Shown in pieces: positions 1 to 11,229 of a DNA stretch of 64,000 nucleotides. The stretch's first letter is position 1. Every line of letters begins with the position of its first letter. Both the position numbers and the translations under genes were made by a program. This DNA is from Tipula vernalis (lineage: Eukaryota; Arthropoda; Insecta; Diptera; Tipulidae). The stretch is from positions 186,419,561 through 186,483,560 of the forward strand of contig OY282560.1 in assembly GCA_958295665.1 (NCBI GenBank), in the 5' to 3' direction. The notes beneath the pieces are model-generated. The model worked only from the letters and a program-made list of their open reading frames with translations, did not search any database and was not told the DNA's origin.

Positions 1-1080
1 TAACATCGTAAAGTGTTTTCAATATTTGAGTTTTGCAAGTCGGAGAGTTTCTAAATGACTAATGTACTTATCGATAGCTTTTTCTATGTGAATTTAAAAT
101 TTCTTTCAGTAAAAATACCGAATTAATGTTATATGCATGAGGTACCGAGACCATGCTGTTTTATGAGAACAATCATTGGTAAAACTTCCGTCCTCGTTTC
201 GTAGTATAACCATTACATCCTATAAAGCTAACCATTTCTTTTTTCAATTTCACTTGTAGATTTTAACTTCGGAATTCGGTACAGCCGCAACAATATCGTT
301 CACGCTTCTAAAAAGGAAAATATAGCTACGATCTACGAACGACTCCAAAGATGTGCAGTAGGTTTATTTATTTTGCCTATATAATCATTCACAATATGAA
401 AAAATTTAATTTAAACATGTTTGCACTAACGAAATACCAACTTATCTTGTCTCCGTATGTTGTCTGATAAGAACAAGTCCATTTTCTCAATTTAGACGGT
501 TTTTTCATCAGTATATGTATACATAGGGGGTTGCAACGTCCAGTCAGTTTAGTCAAATATATTTGTCAAATTATAGTTAAATTTAATATTGTCTCGTCTA
601 ATTTAGAAATGCCACCTTCTAAATCAGCTATATAGAGTTCTAGGATACGGAATGAAATTATTCTTCATTCGTATTCCATAGCTCTGGACAAGGTGGTTTC
701 TTCTGTAGCAGTGTTTTGTTGCGTTAGTTAATAAATCTTTAGACTGGGCAGATCAATTTTGAATTTTTTTTTTTATTTGGATTTGTTTCGTTGCTTCAAA
801 AATGTAATAGTAACAAATTTTAGCCTTTTGAAAAATCTTCATAGATGTTGGCTGTTGTTAAACATTTTGAATTTTGTTATTTCCTTATTGAGCTAAACAA
901 TATTTTTAAAAGTCTAATATTTCATATTAAACAACCGTTGACACTTGGTTTTGATTTGTCTACCACATAATTTTACTTTCACGTTTGAAAGTATCTAAAT
1001 ATCAAACATTTTCTTATTAAATCACAGTTGCTCAAAAGGCTAAAATTTAGCTTTTCAAAATTTTAGTTTCTTAATTTATA
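1..1080. other. AT-rich non-coding stretch
   Basis: No open frame or known element end is visible. The one structured part is an imperfect stem-loop at about 612-696: CCACCTT (612-618) pairs with AAGGTGG (690-696), and further paired blocks lie inside (AGCTAT, then ATACG and GAATGAA-like segments) around a short loop near 655. Its size and mismatches resemble a microRNA precursor, but this is only a shape. Confidence 0.5.
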
Positions 1081-2361
1081 TGATTTTAATATGTTCCCCG
1101 AAGATTGTAAGAGAATTCAATCCAGTTTCGAACTGATGAGCTTATGATTATGAAAAATCAATCTTCTCATCAGGCCGCGGCGACTGGACTGATTATACCA
1201 CAATTTACATTATTATACAGAATGTGCTGTGATTTAAGTACTAGCGAATCGTACTAATACAGATGAAATCTCTTACAATTTTTTCTTCTTCACGATATTC
1301 ACACTGCTCTGTGTGTAAGCTAATTTTTACTTTTTATTAATTTTTTGTTGAATGTTAATTATTTCATGTAATTTCTAATATAAAAAAAAATTCTAAAAAA
1401 AAAAAAAGTCAAAAAAACAAAAAAAAAATTAATAAAAAGTAAAAATTACACAGAGCAGTGTGAATATCGTGAAGAAGAAAAAATTGTAAGAGATTTCATC
1501 TGTATTAGTACGATTCGCTAGTACTTAAATCACAGCACATTCTGTATATATAGAATGTAAATTGTGGTCCAGTCGCCGCGGCCTGATGAGAAGATTGATT
1601 TTTTCATAATCATAAGCTCATCAGTTCGAAACTGGGCCTAGATTCTGATCATGTGACAAATGACAAATGACAATTTTTTGTGACTTTGTACTAAAATTTT
1701 AACTGCTATAAAATGACAATATAGTTGTGAGTTCTAAAATGCGATTCTGATGAAGTGACTTTTTCAAAATGTCACAAGAAAAAAAATGACAAATTAAACA
1801 AAATTGTCATTGATTTGGTTTTCCGTGACAAAAGTCAGCTGCATTTTTAAATAAAAAATATGTGTGAGTATATTTTGTTAATTTTTAATAATTCTTGTTA
1901 TAAATTTTAATTGTTTATATTTTAATTAAAATAAAACAATATTTTATCTATTTTTATATATACTCGTACATATATAAAAATAGATAAAATATTGTTTTAT
2001 TTTAATTAAAATATAAACAATTAAAATTTATAACAAGAATTATTAAAAATTAACAAAATATACTCACACATATTTTATTTTAAAATGCAGCAGACTTTTG
2101 TCACGGAAAACCAAATTAATGACAATTTTGTACATGTACATATATGTATATACAAAATAAACCTTAAAATATAACTGCGGTAAACTAGAAATGCAACTGC
2201 TGTAAACTGCTGTTAATGTCATAACTCATTTCATCAGAATCGCAAATTTTCCGTGACAATATTTTGTACTAATAACAAAATGTCACGAAAAATTGTCATT
2301 TCATCAGAATCTACCCCCTGGATTGAATTCTCTTACAATCTTCGAAACATATGAAAAATCA
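1081..2361. repeat. Outer foldback (inverted-repeat) element
   Basis: A long inverted repeat. The left arm runs from about 1081 to 1375. The right arm begins near 1420, runs to about 1637, and resumes at 2318-2361 after an insertion. The ends are marked by GAAGATTGTAAGAGAATTC at 1100 and its complement ending at 2343; weaker pairing extends outward about 18 bases. The centre (1380-1430) is A-rich. There is no coding capacity, so this is a non-autonomous foldback or MITE. The right arm is split by the inner element at 1640-2313. A decayed copy of the same terminus lies at 10162-10198. Confidence 0.85.
1640..2313. repeat. Inner foldback nested in the outer one
   Basis: It starts AGATTCTGATCATGTGACAA and ends with the inverted form ATCAGAATCT. 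Subterminal stretches rich in TGACAA and GTCACGAAAA pair with each other. The core is a near-perfect palindrome of roughly 230 bp (about 1852-2083) centred on the short spacer near 1965-1971. CTGG at 1632-1635 and 2318-2321 may be a target duplication, because removing the insert restores the outer element's arm. It has no ORF and is younger than its host. Confidence 0.8.
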
Positions 2362-2488
2362 TTTAATTAATTAAATAAATAGAATTATGTCTATTAGTCG
2401 GTTTCGTTGAATTACTGTTCGTAAATACTAATATACTTCTCGTGTTAATCGAAACACAATTAAAATGGTCTAACCACCGGTAGCATAT

Positions 2489-2541
2489 TAAAAATTACAT
2501 GAAATAATTAACATTCAACAAAAAATTAATAAAAAGTAAAA
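2489..2541. repeat. Third copy of the outer foldback's inner arm segment
   Basis: This is the reverse complement of 1325-1375 with very few changes (AAAATTACATGAAATAATTA at its start). It sits just outside the outer element without the rest of the arm. It may come from an aborted or rearranged copy, or from template switching during replication of the hairpin. Confidence 0.7.
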
Positions 2542-3160
2542 AATAAAATTAATATTCTGCTATGTGGGTAAATCTGCTATATGGGCATTCTTAAATTCTA
2601 TTGAAGATTTGATCTCTGAATATCGAAACACTTTATGAATGTTTCACGGAAATTTCGAAAATAGAACGATTTGGCAAAATTCGCATGCCTAAAAGAATTC
2701 TATTGGAATATTTGAAAAATTTAAATTTAGTGTAATACTTCTAAAATAAAGGACTTATTTGAACAAATTGTTAATTACAAATAGTTTTAATCTAATAGAA
2801 ATATCTTAAAACAATAAATGGTGATTTAATCCTCTCCCCATAGTTTAAGTAGCTTTTAATGAACTATTAAATCATTTTAAGCAATTTTAAGTTTTAAAAA
2901 CTTTTTGAAAATCCTGCGACCAAAAAAACATTAAAAAAAACTTGTATAATTCCAATTTGAAATTAATAGTACTCCATTAAATAACTAGTTTAAAGAACAT
3001 CGAAATATATTTTATCATCAATTTTGTTAATCGGAAGTTTGGAGTATTATATAAATATAAATTCTAGTTTTAGATATTATTTCAGATCGATCAGGTTCCA
3101 ACGTTTTATTATTAATATTTTAATTGTGTTGTCATTGTGCTGTCATAAAACACTAACTAT
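2542..3160. other. AT-rich non-coding stretch
   Basis: I see no gene, no long ORF and no repeat with a partner in the window. Confidence 0.5.
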
Positions 3161-3850
3161 CTGCTTTATTAGGTGTCTGTAACCGGGCCGAGTCTGTTCT
3201 CACTAACATTCCCTTCCCATTCCTCGATTTTGTTATATGTTAAAAGGTGTACGATGGCTACCTGGCCAGGGGCGGATATCACACTCTTAGACTTATGTGG
3301 TTATCGATGTGGCGCCTTTCTTTACGGGGTGAATATTGCTATGTTTGGTTCATGAAAAGCTGAATATGATGGTACATATTTCCTTGGTGAGGGGGAGTTA
3401 TGGTGTCGTGTTGTAACATGGGTATAGTGGTGCGGTATCGCATTTATTTATTTATTTTTTTTTTTTATTTTTTATTTTTTTATTTTTTTTTTTGAAATTT
3501 TAATCTAAAACGACGAAATTCTGCACCAAACATCCCAAAGCTATGGTGCCTCAATTACGGTATATTATACAAATTAAAATATTACGAATGGTGATTATCC
3601 AGCCACTGATGATCGAGCCGTTATGAGTGAAAAATCCAGGTGAAGTTGTGCTATTGTTAAGCCGAGATGAATGGCTGGCCGACCTAAAATGCATTTGTCT
3701 AATTAAACCATCCGTCTCTTTTGGCACGTTCTGTTGTGAATGAGCTTACGCTCAAAATGGAGTGCGCCAAAAGATAAATAAATTTATAAGTAAATCAAAT
3801 AAATAAAAATAAAATAAATAAATAAATAAATAAATTATAATACGGGAGAC
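3161..3850. other. GC-richer island ending in an A-rich tail; possible non-LTR 3' end
   Basis: It is richer in GC than its surroundings. It contains a T-rich run (3446-3495), then a block ending TGCGCCAAAAGATAAATAAA, followed by (AAAT)n. A unique block followed by an A-rich simple tail is how the 3' end of a non-LTR retrotransposon or SINE looks, but no protein motif is visible. The 60-codon frame at 3173-3355 has no recognisable content. Assignment is weak. Confidence 0.25.
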
Positions 3851-4451
3851 TTGCTTAATGCTTGATCGTACATTGAAATCAATCAATCAATTAATTTTTG
3901 GCTTATAATTTGATCAGTTGCGCAGACAACTATCTAAAATAAATTTCCTACTAAAACAAATATTTTTACAAACCGTTATTTTCGAGATAAATAAGATCCA
4001 AAATATTTAGGTGAGTTAACTTAAATGTTTCACTTGTTATACATTCTAATCTGCATTTGAAAAACTTAGAGAATATCGAATCGAAAACCGTTTAAAGACC
4101 AAAAGACGGTTATTTTAAAATTCCAAACATTATATCGAAGAGCTGATCAATAAACATCAATTAGGCTTTGATGGGGAAAATCTTCTTAAATTTTATGAGG
4201 ACTGATGGATACATATTCTGTTCGTCGGGTACTAGATCATGTTAGGCCGCCTGACTTACAACCATTTAAACAATATCTACAAGAAGAAAAAGATCACGTA
4301 TTCCTGGTTGTGGTAATTCTGTCTGGATTATAAAGAACAAAAAACTGGGTCTCCTTGTTCTAAAGCGCCACTAAAGAAGGACTAGCTGATCTTAAATTAA
4401 ATGTCGATTCTCGTTGTGCTAAAGAAAATATGGATTTTAATAAAATGAAAT
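3851..4451. other. Unassigned stretch with one coding-like segment
   Basis: About 4201-4330 on the plus strand reads openly as a polar, protein-like segment (DTYSVRRVLDHVRPPDLQPF, continuing), ended by a stop. I do not recognise it. The sequence after the A-rich tail (about 3853-3885) resembles 24527-24555, which also follows a non-LTR tail. Confidence 0.3.
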
Positions 4452-5800
4452 CTAACTAAAAAACGATAGCCTCTTATCTGATGGAGACCATATAACACTG
4501 GCATACTCGATTTGTGACCTCACAAATGTAGTATATAATGATTTGAAGGTCAGCGTATCGTGAAAGTCCTTTGAGTCACGTTTGATAAACCCCAGCATTG
4601 TATAAGCCTTGCTAATATCAGCATCAATATGACAAAAATCATTAACTAAGTGGACTTGTTCTATTATATGATCAAGAAAATAACTAAAAATTAGAAGATA
4701 CATAGATTTGGAGTATGTCACCACTTGACATTTCTCCACATTAAGGCTGAAGAGATTTAAAGTAGACCAGTCACAAAAGGCGTTCAAAACTTTTTCGAAT
4801 AGATCTCAGCAAAGGTCGCAAATGACTGCCTTGATCTAGACCTGAAAAACCATGAAGCATTCAGACGATGTGTCATCAATTTTCACATACGTTCTACGAT
4901 TCCACTTTTACAATAATTGTCGCAGTTAACAGTATAATGTCGCAGTTAACCATATTTTGAAGCGTATTCTTAACATCTAGTTGCAAAAACAAAAATTTTG
5001 AAAATTTTATTCTCACGAACTCTTTATGGCATCCTTAACAAATACATTGCTGAAATAGTTGGCAAAGAAATTATAAATTGTGACTGGATCGTTCGATTTC
5101 TGCCCCTTGAATGTAGGTAAACCGTTAGCTCTACTTTCAGTTTAACAAATTTCCAAAACTTAGTCGATTCACAACGTAATTCATCTTAAATAGATCGTAA
5201 TTCAAGCAAGTAAAAATTGCTTTCTAATATTTTTAAACAGTATAAAATGTACAATGGAACCTGGTCTTTATAAAGTTGAACCTCAAGATTCTTCAGTTCT
5301 TTTTTGAACCAAGGATCTTTACGACTAAATTACTGCTTTAAATTTATTTTAGGAATATATTTTTCGATAGCCGACGTAAATAAATCATTAAACATTTAAC
5401 TGATTGCATTCCACTTTGAGCTTGTGGTTGTAAAACATCAAATCCAAATAGGCGCCTTGATTGTTGGGTAAAATATTAATCTGAGACGCACCAAAGCTAG
5501 CTAAGTAATCACAAGCCAGTGTAGAACAATTATTAGTATTAAATGAGATAAAAGCTTCTCCAAATCAACTCCGGGAAATTGAAATTCCCATAAATAATCA
5601 AATCTGTATTCTCGTTCAAAAAAGGGACTATATTATTAGTTAGACTGTCCACCAATTCGTTGTAGAACGAAATACTAGAATTGCAAGGGCAATTGATCGC
5701 ACAGATAATTAACTGATGTTTGTCTAAGTTTAGCCTAACGGCCATATATTCTAACTTTGGGACCGAGAATAACAACTCTCTAAACATTTTTTTACGCACA
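4452..5800 (-). pseudogene. Non-LTR retrotransposon relic (endonuclease, linker, RT C-terminal part)
   Basis: Read on the minus strand, this is a decayed CR1/Jockey-like ORF2. The segment 5799-5539 carries an exonuclease-endonuclease-phosphatase signature: GNFNFPELIW, a variant of the GDFNLPxxxW motif with Asp replaced by Asn. About 5500-5400 reads as the usual post-EN segment (LASFGASQINILPNN, then YLDLMF). Near 5300 is DPWFKKELKNL, typical of the EN-RT linker. Most of the RT palm is missing. The segment 4787-4452 is the RT thumb/connection region (LNVEKCQVVTYSKS, LGFIKRDSKDF, RSQIEYASVIWSPSD). There are several frameshifts and stops, so it is inactive. Family recognition is confident; the exact clade is not. 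Confidence 0.8.
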
Positions 5801-5833
5801 ACAATAACGCCATCCTTTAGACGTATACTGAAA

Positions 5834-6196
5834 CTATAACGGTCCCGTCGGAAAACAGAAAAATCCGACGGAAAAACTCAGAGTGTTGAAATCAATAGAC
5901 AATGACATCGTAATTGAAATTTCAACAAACCTGCAAATAAAGAAAAAAATAGATAAATTGTAGTTAAGATTGTTTGGTCTTCCGCCATTTTTTGAGCGTC
6001 GCCGATCTCTAAACTCTCGCACTAGGACACCTGATGGCCAAAAATCTGGAGCTCTCAATATGTCGAAACAATTTTCCATAATTCCAAGCTCACATGTCAC
6101 AAATGTCAGATCGGCTGCGGGGTAAACTTTTGGCATCAGTGAGAAGCACGTCATATGGTTGATATGATGAATTATACGAGCTATTTTTGCTGGCAA
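5834..6196 (-). pseudogene. Possible ORF1 C-terminal part of the adjacent non-LTR relic
   Basis: An open frame of 120 codons directly upstream, in transcription order, of the endonuclease relic. The part ILRAPDFWPSGVLVREFRDR resembles the C-terminal segment of CR1-like ORF1 proteins, where a PxxWPxGxxVRxF pattern is common. Position (just before ORF2, same strand) fits. No zinc knuckle is visible. The distal part is hydrophobic and probably out of frame. It could also be chance. Confidence 0.35.
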
Positions 6197-6689
6197 TGTA
6201 ATTAATAATAGATTCAGCGGTAATATCTGGATTTTATCCTAATATCAGCACTAAAAATTCCGTGGAAACCTCGGCTGAATTCTTTAATTTGCCAACAACA
6301 TTATCAATGTTAACTACCTTAGACAATATATAGTATCTAACTTTTACCAAGGTGGATAAACAATTAGTTTCTCAACTCACCATACCATAGGAAAGCCATG
6401 ACGATCCTTGAACCACAAGGTTTACCATCACCAAATGTTATTTCTGTATAAGAATAAATCCTAACCTGCTCGAACTATTTGATAGGGTGCGTCATGCTAT
6501 AGTTCCTTTAAATATTTTTCACCTGTGGAGAATGATCGACGACACTCACTCGTGGTGAAGAGCCTAGCCAAGTCATGGAAGCGTTAAGCGGTGCCTGTTC
6601 AATATATTTCCAAAATGTAAACAAAATGGCATCTAAAGTTTCTCATTTAACAACTTTGTTTTAAAATCAAATTATTTAATTTATATATT
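6197..6689. other. No recognisable gene
   Basis: Short open pieces only (for example around 6455-6545 on the plus strand). None shows a motif I can name. Confidence 0.4.
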
Positions 6690-7090
6690 GTAATTTGGGA
6701 AACTTCATTTAACCCTGGTATCTGCAGTACGGAATTTCTTGGACAAAATTATGTCATTTATAATCGCCCTCCAGTAACTAGCTTAAAAAAATCGGCTGGA
6801 GGTATTCTAAGATTAACATCAACAAAATAATTCTATATATCTAAATACAGCCTACCTACATACCACCTCCTTCACAAAGTAATGTTTATGCGAAATGTAG
6901 TGACGTTCTTCGGATTTAATATTAATGCTTGGTGACTTCAATTTGCCAAATGTCACCTGGAATCTCCATATAACATTACATTAGAGGCGGAATGGCTTTT
7001 TGTCGATTTTAAGCTCTGGGCAAACTTAAATCAAATTAATAACAACCAATGAACGTAAACATTTTTTGGATGTTTTTTTCATCAATGAAT
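6690..7090 (+). pseudogene. Endonuclease fragment of a CR1/Jockey-like element, plus strand
   Basis: A plus-strand relic of the apurinic-type endonuclease of a non-LTR element. It reads ETSFNPGICSTEFLGQNYVI with a following SAGGILRL, matching the family pattern ETWLN...Y...R..GGGVLI. After a frameshift at about 6930 it reads LGDFNLPNVTW. Around 7050 is HFLDVFFIN, matching the xFLDLVFxN motif. Stops and shifts are frequent. No RT follows: after 7260 the sequence becomes a repeat. Its orientation is opposite to the relic at 4452-5800, so these are two different insertions. Confidence 0.65.
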
Positions 7091-7357
7091 GATGTTTTCT
7101 TCACCATGATTTGTTGCTAATAATATTTATCACAAATCGATGGAAATTATACTATATTTACAGAATAAAATATAATCTGTTATACCAAAAAGAAAAAATT
7201 GGTCATAATCAACAAACATACAACTTTTATAGGAATAATATATTGCAGTATAACCTTGGTTTAAGAGCCTAATTAGGGATGGGCCTGTCTCTTATTTCCA
7301 ATTTTCCCTTAGATCCGAATGTAGAAAATTTAAATATCTCATATATAAATGTACCGT

Positions 7358-7860
7358 ATTTATTAACCGATTATGATGAAAATCGATTTGCACGATGGAA
7401 GATGAACCTATTATGATGAAATCCTGCAAGCACGAATGGGATCTAAAATGATACATGATGAACATGTTCTGGAACCTAAATTGATTTTAAGAAGATGTTG
7501 TGGAATATGGCCGATTAGGAAGAAACTTTACTGTTTTTCGACCTTATATGAAGTTCTGAAATAAGGCCAATTAGGAAGGAACTCGATTGTTTCTTTCGGT
7601 CACAATCGATTTAGAAATAACCGAGTTTCTTTCTAATTGGCCATATTCCAGAACTTTTTCTAAATATCATTTTAGAGTCTCATTTTCATCGTACAAATTA
7701 GGTTTCATTAAAAACTGTTAAAAAACAGCCAAGTTCCTTCCTAACTGACCATTTTCCACACTTTTCCTAAATACTATTTTAGGATCCCATTTCCATCGTA
7801 CAAATCGAATTTCATCAGAATCGGTTAAAAGGCAAAGTTCCTTCCTGTATTTGACTTGAA
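7358..7860. repeat. Foldback locus of the about 108-bp repeat family
   Basis: Diverged units built around GGAATATGGCCAATTAGGAA, TTCTTAACCGATTATGATGA and GGAAATGGGATTCTAAAATG. Units read forward up to about 7590 and as reverse complement from about 7610 to 7855, giving a head-to-head inverted arrangement. Related units occur at 57588-57800, 59250-59690 and 60030-60370. No ORF. Confidence 0.75.
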
Positions 7861-8455
7861 ATAGTATATGTAGGCCAACCCCCAATTAGTCTTTTAAACC
7901 GAGAATTTTCTGAAGTATATTATTCCCATACTACAGAACACACTTTAAACTAAATAACTCGAAAACCTGGAAATTGCTGGATTTCCCGGTCACCCTTTTG
8001 ATACAGAAAACGAGAACCCAGAATTCCGTTTGAGAACCCCTAAATTGCCTATGCGGTTTTGAGCTAAAAACTACTCATAATTTTGAGATCGGAATCCCGG
8101 GAAACTGGCATCAAAGGAACCAGTAGCTAACCCCTAAACTAAAGAACTCATACAATAAAAAAAACGCAAATCGAAAGCTTTTGCTAGAATGATAAAAGGT
8201 GAGCTGCAATAATGAATTCAATAGTCAATATCTTCAGTCAATATTTAGTATGTTTTACGTTAGTTTTATTTTTATTTTTTTTTATGACAAATTGTTAAAG
8301 CACAAGACAAACACAATCTCCTAATACAGCCGTTGCCCTAAGTTCTGTAAAGCTGGAACTTAATTAATTATTATTATTTAATATTTTACACTTTATTTTT
8401 TTCTTTGTTGAAAATTATTAAAGAAAATCACATTACATGTTTAGTAGGGTTGGTG
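7861..8455. other. No gene seen
   Basis: Unique-looking AT-rich sequence without a motif or long ORF. Confidence 0.45.
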
Positions 8456-8912
8456 ACATATTCCCGAGGGGCAAAATTACGCGGGACATAATTCCGAGGG
8501 AAAAAATCCCGAAGGTACAAAATCGCGTGGGTACAAAATCCCGAGGATACAAAATCCCGACGGTACAAAATCCCGAGGCGACAAAATCCTAAGGACACAA
8601 AATCCAGTAATCCTGAGGAAATCCCGAGGACCGCCCCTTCTGGTGAATGAAAATTTTAATTTAAAGTAACTTAAAAATCAAATCCAGGATTTTTATGTTT
8701 GCGGAACCGGGGTCGATATCGATTTTTGTGTGTATACATCTTTAAATCAAGGGAAAATTGCACCAATTGTGCAACAATTAGATTTTGGAATTTTCATAGG
8801 CTTGTACCCTGCGGATTTTGTATCTTCGGGATTTTGTACCCTCGGGATTTTGTACCCTCGGGATTTTGTACCCTTGGGATTTTGACTCTCGGGATTTTGT
8901 CTCGCTCCCGTT
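8456..8912. repeat. Minisatellite in two inverted arms (ATCCCGA units)
   Basis: From 8456 to about 8635 a degenerate unit of 14-16 bases (core ACAAAATCCCGAGG) is repeated around ten times. From about 8805 to 8912 the reverse complement (GGGATTTTGTACCCTC) is repeated about five times. A unique spacer of some 165 bp separates them. The arrangement is that of a foldback element whose arms consist of short tandem units. The 74-codon frame across the right arm (8699-8923) is an artefact of the repeat. Confidence 0.85.
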
Positions 8913-9119
8913 TAGTAATATAAAATATTACATGAGAAAAAGAGACTCACCTAAATTCATTTTCGTCCTCTAACTTGTGAATTTTTTATGATAAATTTAA
9001 TTTTGTAATTTTTTAAATTAATTTGGGAATTATTGCAGGTTGGGATATTTCGAAATCCTGACGTGATGGAGAAATTCTGTCATTAGTTTCGGATTCAGTA
9101 CATAAAAGTATATCAAAAA

Positions 9120-9428
9120 TTATTTACCACTATCAAAACGAAAGAACTTGCAAGTCGGAGTTATGACTTTAACCGATAAAAACAAATCTTTGACGTTCAG
9201 AAGCCTCATGAACAAGATCAAGATATTTCTATCATTAATAATTTCCATACAGTAATCCTTTGTATTTTTTGAGGTTAGGTTAGAGGTTAACGTAAAAGTA
9301 GCAGTGACATGTTGTAGCCTACCATTTCCAAAGGAGGAAGATTTTTGTACACAACAAGTTTTTTTTGTCCACTGTGTAGTGGTTTTGAGGGGCGGCGAGA
9401 TTTCATTCCACAATCGTGTATGTTCCAT
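9120..9428 (-). pseudogene. Possible Myb/SANT- or MADF-like DNA-binding fragment
   Basis: A 102-codon open frame. Its start (LWNEISPPLKTTTQWTKKTC) loosely resembles the insect Myb/SANT-like module in which LWxxLxxxLN...xxWxKxWxDxK recurs; such proteins accompany Harbinger-type elements or act as zeste-like regulators. The conserved second tryptophan region is degraded and nothing recognisable follows. I give this low weight; it may be non-coding. It lies just outside the foldback at 9616. Confidence 0.2.
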
Positions 9429-10161
9429 TTCAATGGAATGATTCGAAAGCTACTTTAAGCCAAATGATGGAAGTAGAAAATGCTTGTACCCGAGTGGTAT
9501 TGGGGGCGATTACTCAACCCCAACACAAACGCTGTGATCTGAAATGGGTGATTCAACTCTCGATTACAGGAGAGAGTAGATTACAGTGAGAGAGTCAGTG
9601 AGAATGATAACTAAGCAAAATGATGCGAGTGAAGTTTTTCCTAACTTTTCCTAAAAAATTACAACAACAATGTTTTGCATTAGTATTGTTGAAAAAAGAA
9701 TTCATTTAACAAACATCAAAACAAATGCAACAATTAATTATTTTATTAAAAAACACCTTGATTTATCATAAAACATAAGAATTGATCTATTTTTTGTTAA
9801 TCATCTAGTGTAGTACAAAACAAAAATATTAGGAAATATTGACTTACAATACATAACTAAAATAGTATGCACATATTGCACAGCAGTATTCCTAAGCAAT
9901 ACTAAGTACTTTCTAACCGTAATATATTTAATCGAACATCTGATTATCTTGAAAAGTGCAAAGGACCATTTTGTCTGTGTAGATAGAACTTCGTTCAAAA
10001 ATCGCTGAATTAAGCAAGTGAAACTATTCCAGTTTTTCACCTGAAAAAAAAAATCATTTTGCAACAATATGCCCATATTTCCCCAGCTTTTATTAGGCTA
10101 ACGCACTTTTAGTGCTTATGCCTATATTCTAACAAGCTAATTAATTTGAAGCTAACACTTT

Positions 10162-10198
10162 GAAAATTGTAAGAGAATTAATCCAGTTTCGAGCTGAT
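10162..10198. repeat. Fragment of the outer-foldback terminus
   Basis: GAAAATTGTAAGAGAATTAA followed by TCCAGTTTCGAGCTGAT matches the terminus of the element at 1100 with a few changes. Only the end is present, with no second arm nearby. Confidence 0.7.
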
Positions 10199-10470
10199 TA
10201 TAAATCACATTAGTTTAAGGGCCGTTACTTATTAGAGTAAAAATACTCTTGTTAAGTCACCGAGAATTGTAAAAGGGCAAAAAGTTTTTAAGCAATAGAC
10301 AATAAAGTTTGTATGTATAACAACTAGTTTAGTGTTTTAAGAGGAATTAGGCTTAAAATTACAGCGTCACCAGAGGTCACCAAACAAATGGTGACCCCTG
10401 GTGACCTTAGCAATTGAAGAAATATTTAATTTAAAGCATTCCTAAGCAATACTAAGTACTTTCTTCTAAC

Positions 10471-10915
10471 AAATATTTCTATTGATCTAAGGATTCTGGC
10501 CATACCACTGAAGTTGATGCTAAATGGTTAGAAAGTAGTTAGTATTGCTTAGGAATGCTTCTATGGCCCCAATAAAAATCTTAATTTTTCAATCGCCATG
10601 GATAACCTGTGAGACCCATTAGATATTTCTGAAATGTTGCACAAATATTTCTATCGATCTAAGGATTCTAAGGAGGCCATACCACTGAAGTTAATGCTAA
10701 ACGGTTAGAAAGTACTTAGTATTGCTTAGGAATGCTTCTATGGCCCAAAAAAAAATTCTTAATTTTTCAATCGCCATGGACACCTTGTGAGACCCATTAG
10801 ATATTTCTGAAATAATGCACAAACATTCCTATCGATCTAAGGATTCTGGCCATACCACTGAAGTTGATGCTAAACGGTTAGAAAGTAGTTAGTATTGCTT
10901 AGGAATGCTGCTGTG
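10471..10915. repeat. About 172-bp tandem repeat, 2.6 copies
   Basis: ATYGATCTAAGGATTCTGGC recurs at 10481, 10653 and 10831; the second unit carries a 6-base insert. Each unit contains CGGTTAGAAAGTASTTAGTA and ends in TTAGGAATGCT. The last part of the unit also occurs inverted in the left arm of the foldback (9888-9920), so array and arms share sequence. Confidence 0.85.
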
Positions 10916-11229
10916 CAATATGTGTACACTATTTTATTTATATATGTATTGTAAGTCAATATTTCGTAATTTTTTAGTTTTGTACTACACTAGGTGATTA
11001 ACAAAAAATAGATAAATTCTTATGTTTTACGATAAATCAAGGTGTTTTTTAATAAAATATTTAATTGTCGCGTTTGTTTTTTTAAAAATATTTTAAATCG
11101 AGTTTCGCCTAAATGAATTCTTTTTTAACCAATACTAATGCAAAACATTGTTGTTTTAATTTTTTAGGAAAAGTTAGGAAAAATTTCACTCGCATGCAAA
11201 ATGAGTTTTGCAATGAAATGATAGTAATA

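Larger units (their letters stand above)
9616..11202. repeat. Large foldback element with internal tandem repeats
   Basis: The left arm (9616 to about 9925) and right arm (about 10865-11202) are inverted copies with many substitutions. Marker segments are GCGAGTGAAGTTTTTCCTAA against its complement near 11180, TTGATTTATCATAAAACATA against 11015-11045, and CAATATTGACTTACAATACA-like segments on both sides. The interior holds a tandem array (10471-10915), a near-perfect hairpin at about 10370-10409 (GTCACCAGAGGTCACC pairing with GGTGACCCCTGGTGAC), and a fragment of another foldback's end (10162-10198). The frames at 9801-10076 and 11113-11301 lie within or across the arms and are not genes. Confidence 0.8.

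Noticed and set aside
3173..3355. 60-codon gene
   Set aside because: No motif, and it sits in what looks like a retroelement 3' region.
8699..8923. 74-codon frame with repeated SGFCTLGIL-like units
   Set aside because: It is a reading of the inverted minisatellite arm.
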